From assembly GCF_026151205.1 (NCBI RefSeq), contig NC_087074.1, positions 19,833,240 to 19,897,239 on the forward strand: a DNA stretch of 64,000 nt, in the 5' to 3' direction. A program made the translations under genes and the position numbers. The notes under the pieces are model-generated. The model was given only the letters and a program-made list of their open reading frames with translations, had not been told where the DNA came from and did no database searches. This document shows positions 44,701 to 55,083 of the stretch, piece after piece; position 1 is the first letter of the stretch; every line of letters begins with the position of its first letter. The DNA is from Bolinopsis microptera (taxonomy: Eukaryota; Ctenophora; Tentaculata; Lobata; Bolinopsidae).

Positions 44701-47700
44701 ATCTTCCAGCAAAAGTAAAGACTGCCATTTTCTTTCATGAATTTTAACGACTGAAGCACGGTTATCTTCTCGTTTATGTTCATTTTGTACCTGTTTAAAC
44801 GCTTGTACTCTTGCAATGTGATATTTTCGAATTCTTCCATTTTCTCGAATAGACCCTCGAATTGAGCACGAGGACACAAACACATTGCAGTTGAGATTTC
44901 AGGCATATCCTAGAGAATTGAGAAAAATGTTGTAGCTTGACTGGTTTATGATCATCTTAACCCACGGAATATAATTAGGGATGAGATGCTGGTGAAGCAG
45001 TATAGCTAGTAGTTCCTTCTTGTCTGCTACTTCTGAGATAACACATTCCATAGCCCTTTCGAGGTCCTGGTATCTTGTATCAGTGCTATCAGAGTGTATT
45101 AGACGGACTAGATGTTCTCCAATAAACAGTCTACTTGGTTTATAAACCTCTTCTTTGAGGGATTCTATAGAGGTTGTCTTTGTAGGTGTCTTACCACCAA
45201 ATGCTTTGACTGCAACTATAGAACTATCAACAAGCCTACATTGTCCAAATTCCATTTATTTTCGGACATCCAATCCAAGATTTGTTTTCGAGCTCCGGGA
45301 ATATCAAAAGCAACCATGAACTTTAGAATATCTTGAAAGTTTTCTTCAGTAAGCTTAACCGATCCACCGTGAAGGATAGACAAACATTCTCGCACATGTT
45401 TATTATCTGCTAGCAATAATTGATTGTCCTCCTTTATGAATTGTCTGAGCACAGGACTGTGTTGAACTAACAACGCTGCATTGCATTTAATGGTTCCTGA
45501 TTCTGTGATAACTTCAACTGGATCATCAAATTCATTGTTTTCAAGGAAGAAAGTGAAGTCAGTGTTGAAATCAAGCTTAACAGTCATTTGCATCTCTGCA
45601 AATGCTTTATTTTCAGCGATTTACTTGAATGGGTTTTATTTATATGGGGATATAATGATTGAGACTCCTTAGGACTTCTAAGGAAAACCCAACGGTAAAT
45701 TTATTTTTGAGTTTGCACTTCATCCCCACAGCCCCTTATACACCACGACTAATATTTTAGTCCTAATTAAATTCGGCTCATTCACTAATATTACGATGCT
45801 TGAAAAGAAAAATAAACCCAAGGAAAAAATACGCAAACTGCTCCAATTCTAGTGGTGAAACACTCCACATCATCCGATACTAGCTCACCGATGCCCATCC
45901 TATAGATCCGTTACAAACTTACAAAATGCACATATACAAGCACTGTTCACTCATCTAGATTTTGCCTTAAGCTCAATATATTTGACTGTCAATAAAAACT
46001 TGTGAGTAGTATTAAGTCTATTAACCGACGCGAAAATTCGTGATTTGATTTGTCCGTCCGCGTCACCGTGTTGTGACTTGACTGCCATTTTATATATCCA
46101 AGTCATTCCAGCATTATTTTAACGTGATTTGTTTATATAACTTGTTCATTTATAACCAATCTAAAACAGACAATGACTCGATGGTATAAATTACATGCTG
46201 CTAGAATACTAGTGCTGCTAGATCCCCGATTATTACATTGCTTCTAGAAAGAAAGACTCTCAGGTCAATGATCGGGGCTTCACGACAACTATATGTTTTA
46301 AACCTAAGGAGACTAAGCTATGATGAGAAAGCGTTCTATAACAGTCCAGTTCACTGCACTGTGGATGATAACGTCTTGTGATACGAATTGCACTTCATAC
46401 TCCAGTAGGTATCAAGATCTTTCTTCATCACGTATGTAACCCTCATAATGTTTATAAACAACTAATTTCAGTGTCCGCTAACCAGTACGATTCCCCTATA
46501 ATGTTTATAAACAACTAATTTCAGTGTCCGCTAACCAGTACGATTCCCCTATAATGTTTATAAACAACTAATTTCAGTGTCCGCTAACCAGTACGATTCC
46601 CCTATATGTTTATAAACAACTAATTCAGTGTTCGCTAACCAGTACGTAAACCCAATATTGTCTTATAAACAACTAATTTCAGTGTCCGCTAACCAGGACG
46701 ATTTCCCCTATAAATGTTATAAACACTATTTCAGTGGTCCGCTAAACAGTACGATTCCCCTATAATGGTTTTATTAACAACTAATTTCAGTGTCCGCTAA
46801 CAGTACGAGTCCCTATAATGTTATAAACAAGCTATTTCAGTGTCCGCTTAACCAGTACGAGTCCCTATTAAGGTTTATAAACAAAACTAATTTCAGTGTC
46901 CGCTAACCAGTACGATTCAACCATATCAGCATGATGCCTGTTATAAACAAACTAATTTCAGTGTCCACTAACCAGTACGTAACCCCTACAATGTTTATTA
47001 ACAACTAATTTCAGTGTCCGCTAACCAGTACGATTCCCCTATAATGTTTATAAACAAAACTAATTTCAGTGTTCCCGCTCACCAGTACGGGGGATTCCCC
47101 TATAATGTTTATAAACAACTAATTTCAGTGTCCGCTAACCAGTACGTAACCCCTATAATGTTTTATAAACACAATATTTCAGTGTCCGCTCTAACCAGTA
47201 CCGTAACCCCTATAATGTTTATAAACAACTTAATTTCAGAGTCGCTAACCAGTACGTTCCCTATAATGTTTATAAACAAATGTTTCAGTGTTCCGCTACT
47301 AAACCAGTACGTAACCCCTTTATGTTTTAGAAACAATAATTTCAGTGTCCGCTAAACCAGTACGTAACCCCCTATAATGATTTATATAAACAACTAATTT
47401 CAGTGTTCCCGCTAACAGTACGAGTCCCCTATAATGTTTATAAACAACTAATTTCAGTGTCCGCTAACCAGTACGTAACCCCTATAATGTTTATAAACAA
47501 CTAATTTCAGTGTCCGCTAACCAGTACGTTACCCCTATAATGTTTATAAACAACTAATTTCAGTGTCCGCTAACCAGTACGATTCCCCTAGAATTGTTTT
47601 ATAAACAACCTAATTTCCGTGTCCGCAACCAGTACGATTCCCTGTCTCCATTCCTAGTACCAGTTACCAGTACCGTGTGTCTTCATCTTAGAACTGTGAA

Positions 47701-48957
47701 ACTACTGGTAGCTACTCAGCGCAGTGTTATCATAATCCCCAAACAGGTTACTAATGAAAGATATGGATAATCTTCTTTTTATAGTCTTCTTTTCAATTGT
47801 TGGCAATCGTTTTTTTACTTAATAGGGACAAACCTGGGTATTTCTATAATTTTAGCCTAGAATTGAAATTCGGCCACAATGAAGATGTAATTAAACGTAG
47901 TGTAACATGGGGGTTTAAAAAAATAAAAAACAAACTTTTTTTTTTAGTAGTAACACATCACCACCATTCCGCAGGTGATACAAGATCTTGACAGTTTGAA
48001 AAAGAGCCGCGAGAACCATTACGCCAGAGATGCTATAAAATATTTCGAGAGCATGTTCAAGAATGGGAACTGGTGGCTGCGAGGGCAGGGTGACCAAGAG
48101 TTTATGTCGGTCAGTTCGGGCGCTGTGATTCTTGCGGGACGATGTAGCTACAATACTTTTAGATACAACATCATCCTTGAACTTAGCTTCACATTTGCGA
48201 TTCCAGATAAATGACTATGTTCCCCCAGATAAAATATCAAGCTCCAACTAACCTCTCCTCCATTCCAGGTAAAAGAACCAGCTCCAAGCCCGGAAATGGC
48301 GGGGTTCCTGTCCGTGTTGTCCTGTTGTCTGTACCTGGCTAACAAGAGTCAGGGTATTGTTACGCTGCTGGTTCCTGATGACGCTGTCTCCGCTGCTAAA
48401 AACCACAAAAACTGCAATGCTCCTAACAATTATACTGGTTTGTAGTTTCGTAACTTGATTTACTAATAATCTGTTAAACATTAATATGGAGCTACCTTAT
48501 CGGACTTTATTTGAATGGACATTAAGTGGGCGCTGAAGTCCCTTCCGTTCATAATTATGACCGTTCAAATAAAGTCTGTCGACGGTCCGTTTACGTCCAA
48601 GTCAAACTCCTTTCAATTATTTTCCCAAAAAGTATTCCATTACAAACTTATTATCCAGGAAATGTATAATTTCCGTCTATTTTGATTTCTTTCGGACTAT
48701 GATATCATTGGATCATTGAATAGAAACAAGTTATTATAAAAAATGTTGTATGTAAAGTAAAGTAATGTATTAATACAGGAAGTTTACCGGTGGGGAGGGA
48801 AACACTGATGGAGCTAGCCAAAAGTTTACGGTATCAGAGTCCGAGGGTAGCCCTGGAGTTCTACAGCAAATGGCTAATGAGCAACAGCATGTGGAAAGAT
48901 CTGGTCGCGGGGCAAAATGATGGCACTGATAGCTCTTTAGTATTTAAAATTATTTGA
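38799..48957 (+). CDS. SMG5: SMG5, nonsense-mediated mRNA decay factor (EST1 and PIN domains)
   Basis: SMG5 with SMG7 binds phosphorylated UPF1 and triggers decay of aberrant mRNA. Exons: 38799-38916, 39079-39269, 39404-39550, 39687-39821, 40071-40187, 40367-40534, 41546-41635, 41778-42042, 42953-43195, 43400-43541, 43720-43811, 47658-47746, 47975-48109, 48269-48437 and 48779-48957. All phases agree and give 759 residues (human SMG5 about 1016). N-terminal EST1/14-3-3-like and helical repeats: YYQHLLLKLQQQYHLNLCG, CLLYLGDLARYQAE, HNQLGTLAGINYEGLEAAYH, FPGAGDNLKGIFNKTV. C-terminal PIN-like domain from about residue 575: SVIIIPKQVIQDLDSLKKS, ARDAIKYFESMFKNGNWWLR, GIVTLLVPDDA. The PIN domain of SMG5 is known to lack the full acidic catalytic set. 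The start ATG lies 486 bp after BCS1. ATTAAA at 48989 is a likely poly(A) signal. Confidence 0.93.
42134..42832. mobile_element. Foldback element with G-run and C-run ends, in an SMG5 intron
   Basis: Begins with a G run followed by CCAACCATATTAAAGTATAT and ends GGTTGG followed by a C run. The 8 bp flank AGGGAATG is repeated directly on both sides. Internal TATTAAAGTA repeats adjoin a GATATCC-free CCCCGGGTCAAAATCGG motif at both ends. The core shares the GCCCATATTTGGGCATACGC palindrome with the BCS1 intron element. Confidence 0.85.
43527..43670. repeat. 42 bp tandem repeat spanning the SMG5 exon 10 donor
   Basis: CCTCGCTAAACCTCAG plus TTTAATTTACTGTGCTCTTT repeats about three times and is followed by a partial copy. 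The first copy contains the end of exon 10 and its donor GTTAGT; later copies carry GTCAGT at the same place. Only the first donor keeps the reading phase directly. Confidence 0.9.
43974..43979 (-). terminator. Poly(A) signal of the nested BTB gene
   Basis: AATAAA on the minus strand, about 12 bases after the TAG stop of the BTB frame. Confidence 0.65.
43992..45593 (-). CDS. BTB/POZ-domain protein nested antisense in an SMG5 intron (frame broken once)
   Basis: Coding parts: 45593-44962 and 44909-43992, separated by a 52 nt intron (GTTAAG donor; CTACAAC branch-like motif; TTCTCTAG acceptor) that joins in phase 0. The N-terminus is BTB-like: VEVITESGTIKCNAALLVQH, SPVLRQFI, ECLSILHGGSVKLTEENFQD, ILKFMVAFDIPGARKQ, DWMSENKWNLDNVGLLI. 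The remaining roughly 400 residues are unrecognised. At about 45205-45225 the frame shifts by one base (one base missing or two extra) and no GT-AG intron repairs it. This is either a young pseudogene or a sequence error. A poly(A) signal follows directly (43974-43979). Expected length is about 515 residues. Confidence 0.65.
46440..47640. repeat. 53 bp minisatellite in an SMG5 intron
   Basis: About 22 copies of a unit with CCCCTATAATGTTTATAAAC, AACTAATTTCAG and TGTCCGCTAACCAGTACG. Outer copies are nearly identical; the middle (46640-47400) is full of single-base insertions and deletions. The array ends just before the acceptor of the exon at 47658. Confidence 0.95.
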
Positions 48958-49700
48958 AACAAGCCTGCTTAACAAAAGACTGATATTTATTAAAGATGGG
49001 TGTGAGACTCAATTTTATTACAGTAACTTTTAACACTCTCCGATTGAATGATTTAGCGAATATGATACAGCTGAAGACTTGAATCTTAAACTTATGTTCT
49101 TAGTTTGACATAGATATTTTAAAACTTTTGTGATATTTTTTTTGAAGATGCAGTCAAATTGTTATTGCTGTAAAAATTAATTACATTTCTGGTTTCCACT
49201 TTTCAATCGATGTTTTATCGTTAAAAAAAAGTATGCTTATTAACTGGTCCGAAATTGTAACGTAATAGGGGAACGGGGACAATTTTGGTCATTATATGCA
49301 AGCCTCTTGATTTATAACATCAGCGCAAGCGTATCCAAAATGAAATCCACTGGCTTACCTACAAGGCTTACCGAATCACAAAATATTATTCGGTCAACCG
49401 GACACAAATTTTACAGTTTTGATTGAATTTCTCACCTGTTACCAATTAGTCAATCAAGTATAGTATTGAAGCTAAAATTACTACTACTACTACTACTACT
49501 ACTATGTCGGAACTAAGTCGATCTAGCAGATAACCCTCCATTATATCCCGGTACGCATCTCAGGTTCGCAGTTCCTCTTTTAGGTGTTTGTCCCAACTTC
49601 ACTTCAGTAACATAGACAAAGTAGCACTAGCTTTGTCTTGGTCGGCCTTGCTGTGCTTCATCCCATGAATTAGGTTCCATAATACTAAATCACTGGCAAG
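48958..49700. other. SMG5 3' flank, no gene recognised
   Basis: Includes a dispersed 80 bp segment (CAGCGCAAGCGTATCCAAAA at about 49321) that recurs at about 50861, and an (ACT)n stretch at about 49480-49502. Confidence 0.55.
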
Positions 49701-49734
49701 TAGCTCAGGGTGTCAGCTGCAGTGTCCCGCCATT

Positions 49735-52700
49735 TTTTCGTCTCCTGCCTTCGTACTTGTTTGACAGCCCTTCAGCCTTTGTTAAGACTACCATACAAAG
49801 TTCTATTGCTAACCCACTATCAGTCCACAGCAGAAAGCTTAAAACAAACGAAAAGTTTGCATTTTCAAAAGGCTGGTCCCATTTTCAATATGAAATTATT
49901 CCGAACACAATTTGACGGACTGGATGACATTTTTGCCACAAATCAATTAGTCAGTTATCAATGTGATATGAAACCAAATTAGGAACAGGAGTCAAAATCC
50001 AGCATGAAATGGACAAAAATCATATGTCCAATCTCTGTCCAATTTTCAGTTTTTGAAGATGAAATTTCCGGACCGAAATTTTAAACTTTTGACTGGATTT
50101 TTTGACCTTGCAAAATAAGTAAGTCAACTATAACTGGCATTGACAGATGAGGGTGCTGGAAGTTGATTTGGTTCGGACAGAAGCCCACAGCAGAAAGCTT
50201 AATCAAAACGAAAAGTAGCATTTTCAAAAGTCTGTCCCATTTCGAAATATGAAATTTCTGAACACAATTTGACAGATTGGATAAAATTTTGCCCACAACA
50301 TTTAGTCAGTTATTGCTGATGGTATGGAAACCAAAGTGAGGTACTGGGAGTTAAAATCCCGCACCCCCCCCCCCCCCCCCCCAACCTTGCCCCAAATCCA
50401 ATATGAATTTTTATCCAGATTAAACTAAAAATGACTGAGTTATGAGCCAAAACCTATATGCCCATATTCAGGCATGTGATAAATTTTGGCCCATAAATTG
50501 GTCAAATATCAATATTTTGAATGATACTAACGTTATATGAAAGGTAAGCCTAAACTACATATTCTCTGTGAGTTATAGCTTTATATCATATGAACATGAA
50601 ATTAGGTCGGTCCGACCTAATTATATTTTCGTGACAGTAAGAATCATTTGTTCGGGTTCGGGACTCTACGGCGTAAGACTCATTTGTTCACCGCGATCCA
50701 ACCACATTGTTACCTACGCACACCCAGAACTCGCCCAAAGTATTTATTAAGCAGTAAAACAATAAAACAAATAAAACTCAAACTGTCCTCCTATACTAAG
50801 GATACTAAGGATCCTTCACATTATATATCGCATAAGCCATATTTTGACCTTGAGTACATCAGCGCAAGCGTATCCAAAATGAAATCCACTGGCTTACCTA
50901 CTAGGCTTACCGAATCACAAAATATTAATTCGACAAATATTATTCGGTCAAACGGGGCTCTTACTAATTCGCTCGCCCAAAAATTTCACGTGACTTTGGT
51001 TTTTATGGTTTTGCAGCTGTACAAAACGGCTTTACATAAACCCTAATCCCAACACTAACCCTAACCATAACCCCGAAGCTATCCATAACCCTTATTCTTA
51101 ACTGTAACACAACTCTAAGTCTAGGCCTAACCCTAACCCGAGCCATAAACGATCGAACTCATGTTTTACTAGCATGTCACGTGACCAAAACGGTTTTTTG
51201 CCCATAACTCTCCAGGGAAGTATTTTTACCTTACGTCATCAGGGGTGATTCGAAATCAGCGTCCAAAAATACATACACAATTTCATACCCAAGGGGCCTT
51301 TTCACAAGAATTTTCTTAAAATTTGGGAGAGCGATTTTGGGACACAAATTTTACAGTTTTGACTGAATTTCTCGCCTGTTACCAATTAGTCACTCAAGTA
51401 TTATAGGTGGCATATAACACGATTGAGGTGCTGGAAGTATGATTGAGGTCGGAGGAAGCCCACAGCAGAAAGCTTAACGAAAAGAAAAGTTGTATTTTCA
51501 AAAGTATTGGAAAATTCACATTTTCCAAATTCTGTCCCATTTTCAAATATGAAAATTTCCGAACACAAATTAGACAGATTGGATGGTTTTTTTGCCCAGA
51601 TACCAATTAGTCTGTAAATTGATGATGGTATGAAACGAAATTGAGGTACTGAAAGTGAAAATCCCGAAGAAAATTGAAAAATCATATTTTCCCATTTTCG
51701 GTTTTTGAAGATGAAATTTCCAGGACCTAAATTTTACAGTTTTGACTGATTTTTTCACCCGCAACCAATTAGTAAGTCAACTATAGATGGCATATGACAC
51801 GATTGAGGTGCTGGAAGTTTGATTCCGGTCGGAAGAAGCCCACAGCAGAAAGCTTAACAAAACGAAAAGTTGCATTTTCAAAAGTCTGTCCCAATTTCAT
51901 ATACGAAATTTTCTGAACACAAATTTGACAGATTGGATGAAATTTTTGCCAACAAACCAATTAGTCAGTTTTTTAAATAATTGATGATGGTATGAAACCA
52001 AATTGAGGTACTGGGAGTCAAAATCCCGCATAAAATTGCAAAATCATATTGGCCCAATTTCTGTCCCATTTTCAGTTTTTGAAGATGAAATTTCCAGGAC
52101 CGAAATTTTACAGTTTTTACTGTTTTTTTGACCTGCAACCAATTAGTAAGTCAACTATAAATGGCATATGACACGATTGAGGTGCTGGAAGTTTGATTTC
52201 GGTCGGAAGAAGCCCACAGCAGAAAGCTTAACAAAACGAAAAGTTGCATTTTCAAAAAGCTGTCCCATTTTCAAATATGAAAGTTTCTGAACCCAAATTT
52301 GACAGATTGGATAAAATTTTTGCCCACAAACCAATTAGTCAGTTAATTGATGATGGTATGAAACCAAATTGAGGTACTGGGAGTCAAAATCCCGCACAAA
52401 ATTGCAAAATCATATATTGGCCCAATTTCTGTCCCATTTTCAGTTTTTGAAGATGAAATTTCCAGGACCGAAATTTTACAGTTTTTACTGTTTTTTTGAC
52501 CTGCAACCAATTAGTAAGTCAACTATAATTGGCATATGAAACGATTGAGGTGCTGGAAGTTTGATTTCGGTCGGAAGAAGCCCACAGCAGAAAGCTTAAC
52601 AAAACGAAAAGTTGCATTTTCAAAAGGCTGTCCCATTTTCAAATATGAAATTTTCTGAACCCAAATTTGACAAACTGGATGACATTTTTGCCCACAAACC

Positions 52701-53375
52701 AATAAGTCAGTTAATTGATGATGGTATGAAACCAAATTGAGGTACTGGGAGTCAAAATCCCGCATAAAATTGCAAAATCATGTTGTCCCAATCTCTGTCC
52801 CATTTTCAGTTTTTGAAGATGAAATTTCCAGGACCGAAATTTTACAGTATTTACTGTTTTTTTTTACCTGCAACCAATTAGTAAGTCAACTATAAATGGC
52901 ATATGACACGATTGAGGTGCTGGAAGTTTGATTCCGGTCGGAAGAAGCCCACAGCAGAAAGCTTAACAAAACGAAAAGTTGCATTTTCAAAAGCTGTCCC
53001 ATTTTCAAATATGAAATTTTCTGAACCCAAATTTGACAAACTGGATGACATTTTTGCCCACAAACCAATAAGTCAGTTAATTGATGATGGTATGAAATTG
53101 AAACCAAATTGAGGTACTGGGAGTCAAAATCCCGCATAAAATTGCAAAATCATATTGTCCCAATCTCTGTCCCATTTTCAGTTTTTGAAGATGAAATTTC
53201 CAGGACCGAAGATTTACAGTTTTTACTGATTTTTTCACCTGCAACCAATAACTAATAAGTAAGTCAAATATAAATAACATATGATTATGACACGATTGGG
53301 GTGCCCAAATTTGACAGACTGGATGACATTTTTGCCCACAAACCAGTCAGTTAATTGATGATGGTATGAAACCAA
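49735..53375. repeat. Satellite array of about 363 bp units, left block
   Basis: Units contain GGAAGAAGCCCACAGCAGAA, AGTTGCATTTTCAAAAG, CAATTAGTCAGTTAATTGAT and AATTTCCAGGACCGAAATTT. Adjacent units are 363-366 bp apart. The array is interrupted at about 50364-51350 by a C-run foldback-like piece and other repeats. The recurring minus-strand 70-83 codon frames are by-products of the repeat. Confidence 0.93.
50364..51350. repeat. Insertion inside the satellite (foldback-like core plus dispersed repeats)
   Basis: Starts with a run of C, then a core related to the BCS1 intron foldback (ACTGAGTTATGAGCCAAAAC). A 21 bp palindrome centred near 50613 (arms ATTAGGTCGG and CCGACCTAAT) follows, then a degenerate (CCCTAA)-like stretch at 51041-51150, then the segment CACGTGACCAAAACGG also related to about 21820. 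Confidence 0.6.
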
Positions 53376-54480
53376 ATTGATGTGCCACACGTTTTGTGGC
53401 ATACTGATAGAATAAACTATTTCATTTATTATGATCTTTTGAAAATGTCCCCAGAATAGACTCGCCAGTCGCCACCCGACTACCATCAGCCTTACTTTTC
53501 TTTGTTTTCAATTATGAAAGAAATGTAAACTGTTTGAAACGCGACGTTCGATTGTTTAAAGCATCGCTATTGGACTCATAGTTGTGCCACATCGGCTTTA
53601 TGAATCTGTGATACTGTGCATCTATTTTTACTATAGCGGTTGAGAACATTTCATCCATACCTCATATAAGCCTTATATGATAGTAATAAGGACCCATACC
53701 ATCATCTAAGGACCGGTTTTAACCGTTTTGGAGACAAAATTGTAGTTGTATCGCGTAAACTGCCGCAGTAAGGAAATCTTCTTATGCCTAAAAAGTCACC
53801 GGCTACTACTAGCCTACATTTACTTTGCCTTAGACCGCAATACAAGCAGGAATTACAGATAAACGGTAAATAATTTGAAAAGCGAACCCACTCCCAGGTT
53901 TCGAGAGCCTAGTAATTCTCTGTGCGCTTATACTTATAGTTATAGTTATTTGGCGCAATGCACAATGAGCAACCGATCTCGTTTACAGAGGTAAACCCTT
54001 ATTTTATCCCACGTGATTTGGCTGGCTAGCTTCTATGTGCGTATTTCTGAAAGGAAGAAGTTGTAGTACTAGTAATAGTATAGATTAACAAGAATGCCAC
54101 CATTTCCATCGTAACTTACACGGTTTTCATCTTTTTAAATACGTTTTACTTAAACACTGTTAAAGACTATGCTTAAAATAGCCCTCAATAATGTAGCCAG
54201 GAAAACAAGTTAAATATCCAGGATATTTGTTATCTGCTAATCAGAATACCATGGCTATCATGTGGTACATGGTAGGATTTCAACGACATTTATTATTTTG
54301 TGTTTTAATCAGATGGTTTTAATAAAGGTGTCAGATATATTATGGATACAATATTCCTATATGTATCAACCAGAGTGTTACCGTTAGCATTCCATCGAGA
54401 GGCTTTTCCATGATTTCAAGAATTTATTTTAATTTTAACTAATAGTACAAGTGCTACCTACGATCGAAATAAAACTATTC
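53376..54480. repeat. Flank duplicated with 63200-64000, copy 1
   Basis: From GATGTGCCACACGTTTTGTG onwards the sequence matches the end of the window nearly base for base. About 200 bp (54060-54262) is present here and absent from the other copy. There is no recognisable coding sequence. Confidence 0.9.
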
Positions 54481-55083
54481 ATATAATGATAATAAAACGA
54501 AATTCGTAAGAATCCAATTTTATTAGTATCAAAAGAAGGGGCAGGTTAAAACTAAAAAGTGGGTTATTAAAAATCATGAAGCAAAAGCATGCACAAGTGC
54601 AGTGGCTACCGCCTGGTCTAATGATATCTCCATCTCTACCACCACCGTACAAAATTAAAATATAAAACATCGCCTTGGTTATTCGTGTGTGTGGCAAACC
54701 AAAATTCCGAATTCTAGGCTTTTCTCTCCGCTTCACTGCTTGATTTGAAAGCCAAGGGGTGAGTTAAAAACACAATAAATAAAACAAATGATACTGATAT
54801 AGTGGACAAAAACAGCAGAAAATATACGTGACCCATTTTACATACCATTGTTATCATATACATTAGCACTCTGCACTTATTGTTATAATCATCATGGTAA
54901 GATCTGACGCTCTATACAACAGAAATATCACACAAATATTCTTCGTTTGCAGCGTTTGAGGTGCACGTGCTCAAAACTTGGTGCACGTGCAGAGCCGCGC
55001 GCAGCGCGCACATCCTGCACTGTCTGAAACTTGCAGCCCTTGGGTAACATATAACCACAGTCATTTGGTGTTATTAACGTACG
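54481..55083. other. ARID1-like gene 3' flank
   Basis: No second gene seen. A minus-strand AATAAA at 54518-54523, about 560 bp after the stop codon, may be the poly(A) signal. The 85-codon frame at 54479-54736 has no recognisable motif. Confidence 0.4.

Noticed and set aside
45205-45225. A second mini-intron to repair the BTB frame
   Set aside because: Candidate GT-AG pairs (16 or 30 nt) are too short and none restores the needed phase; a one-base indel is simpler.
51394-53286. Recurrent 70-83 codon frames on the minus strand (also at 61982-63309)
   Set aside because: They recur with the 363 bp satellite unit, start and stop at different points in different copies, and show no conserved domain.
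54479-54736. 85-codon frame downstream of the ARID1-like gene
   Set aside because: No recognisable domain or splice evidence; it may be 3' untranslated sequence.
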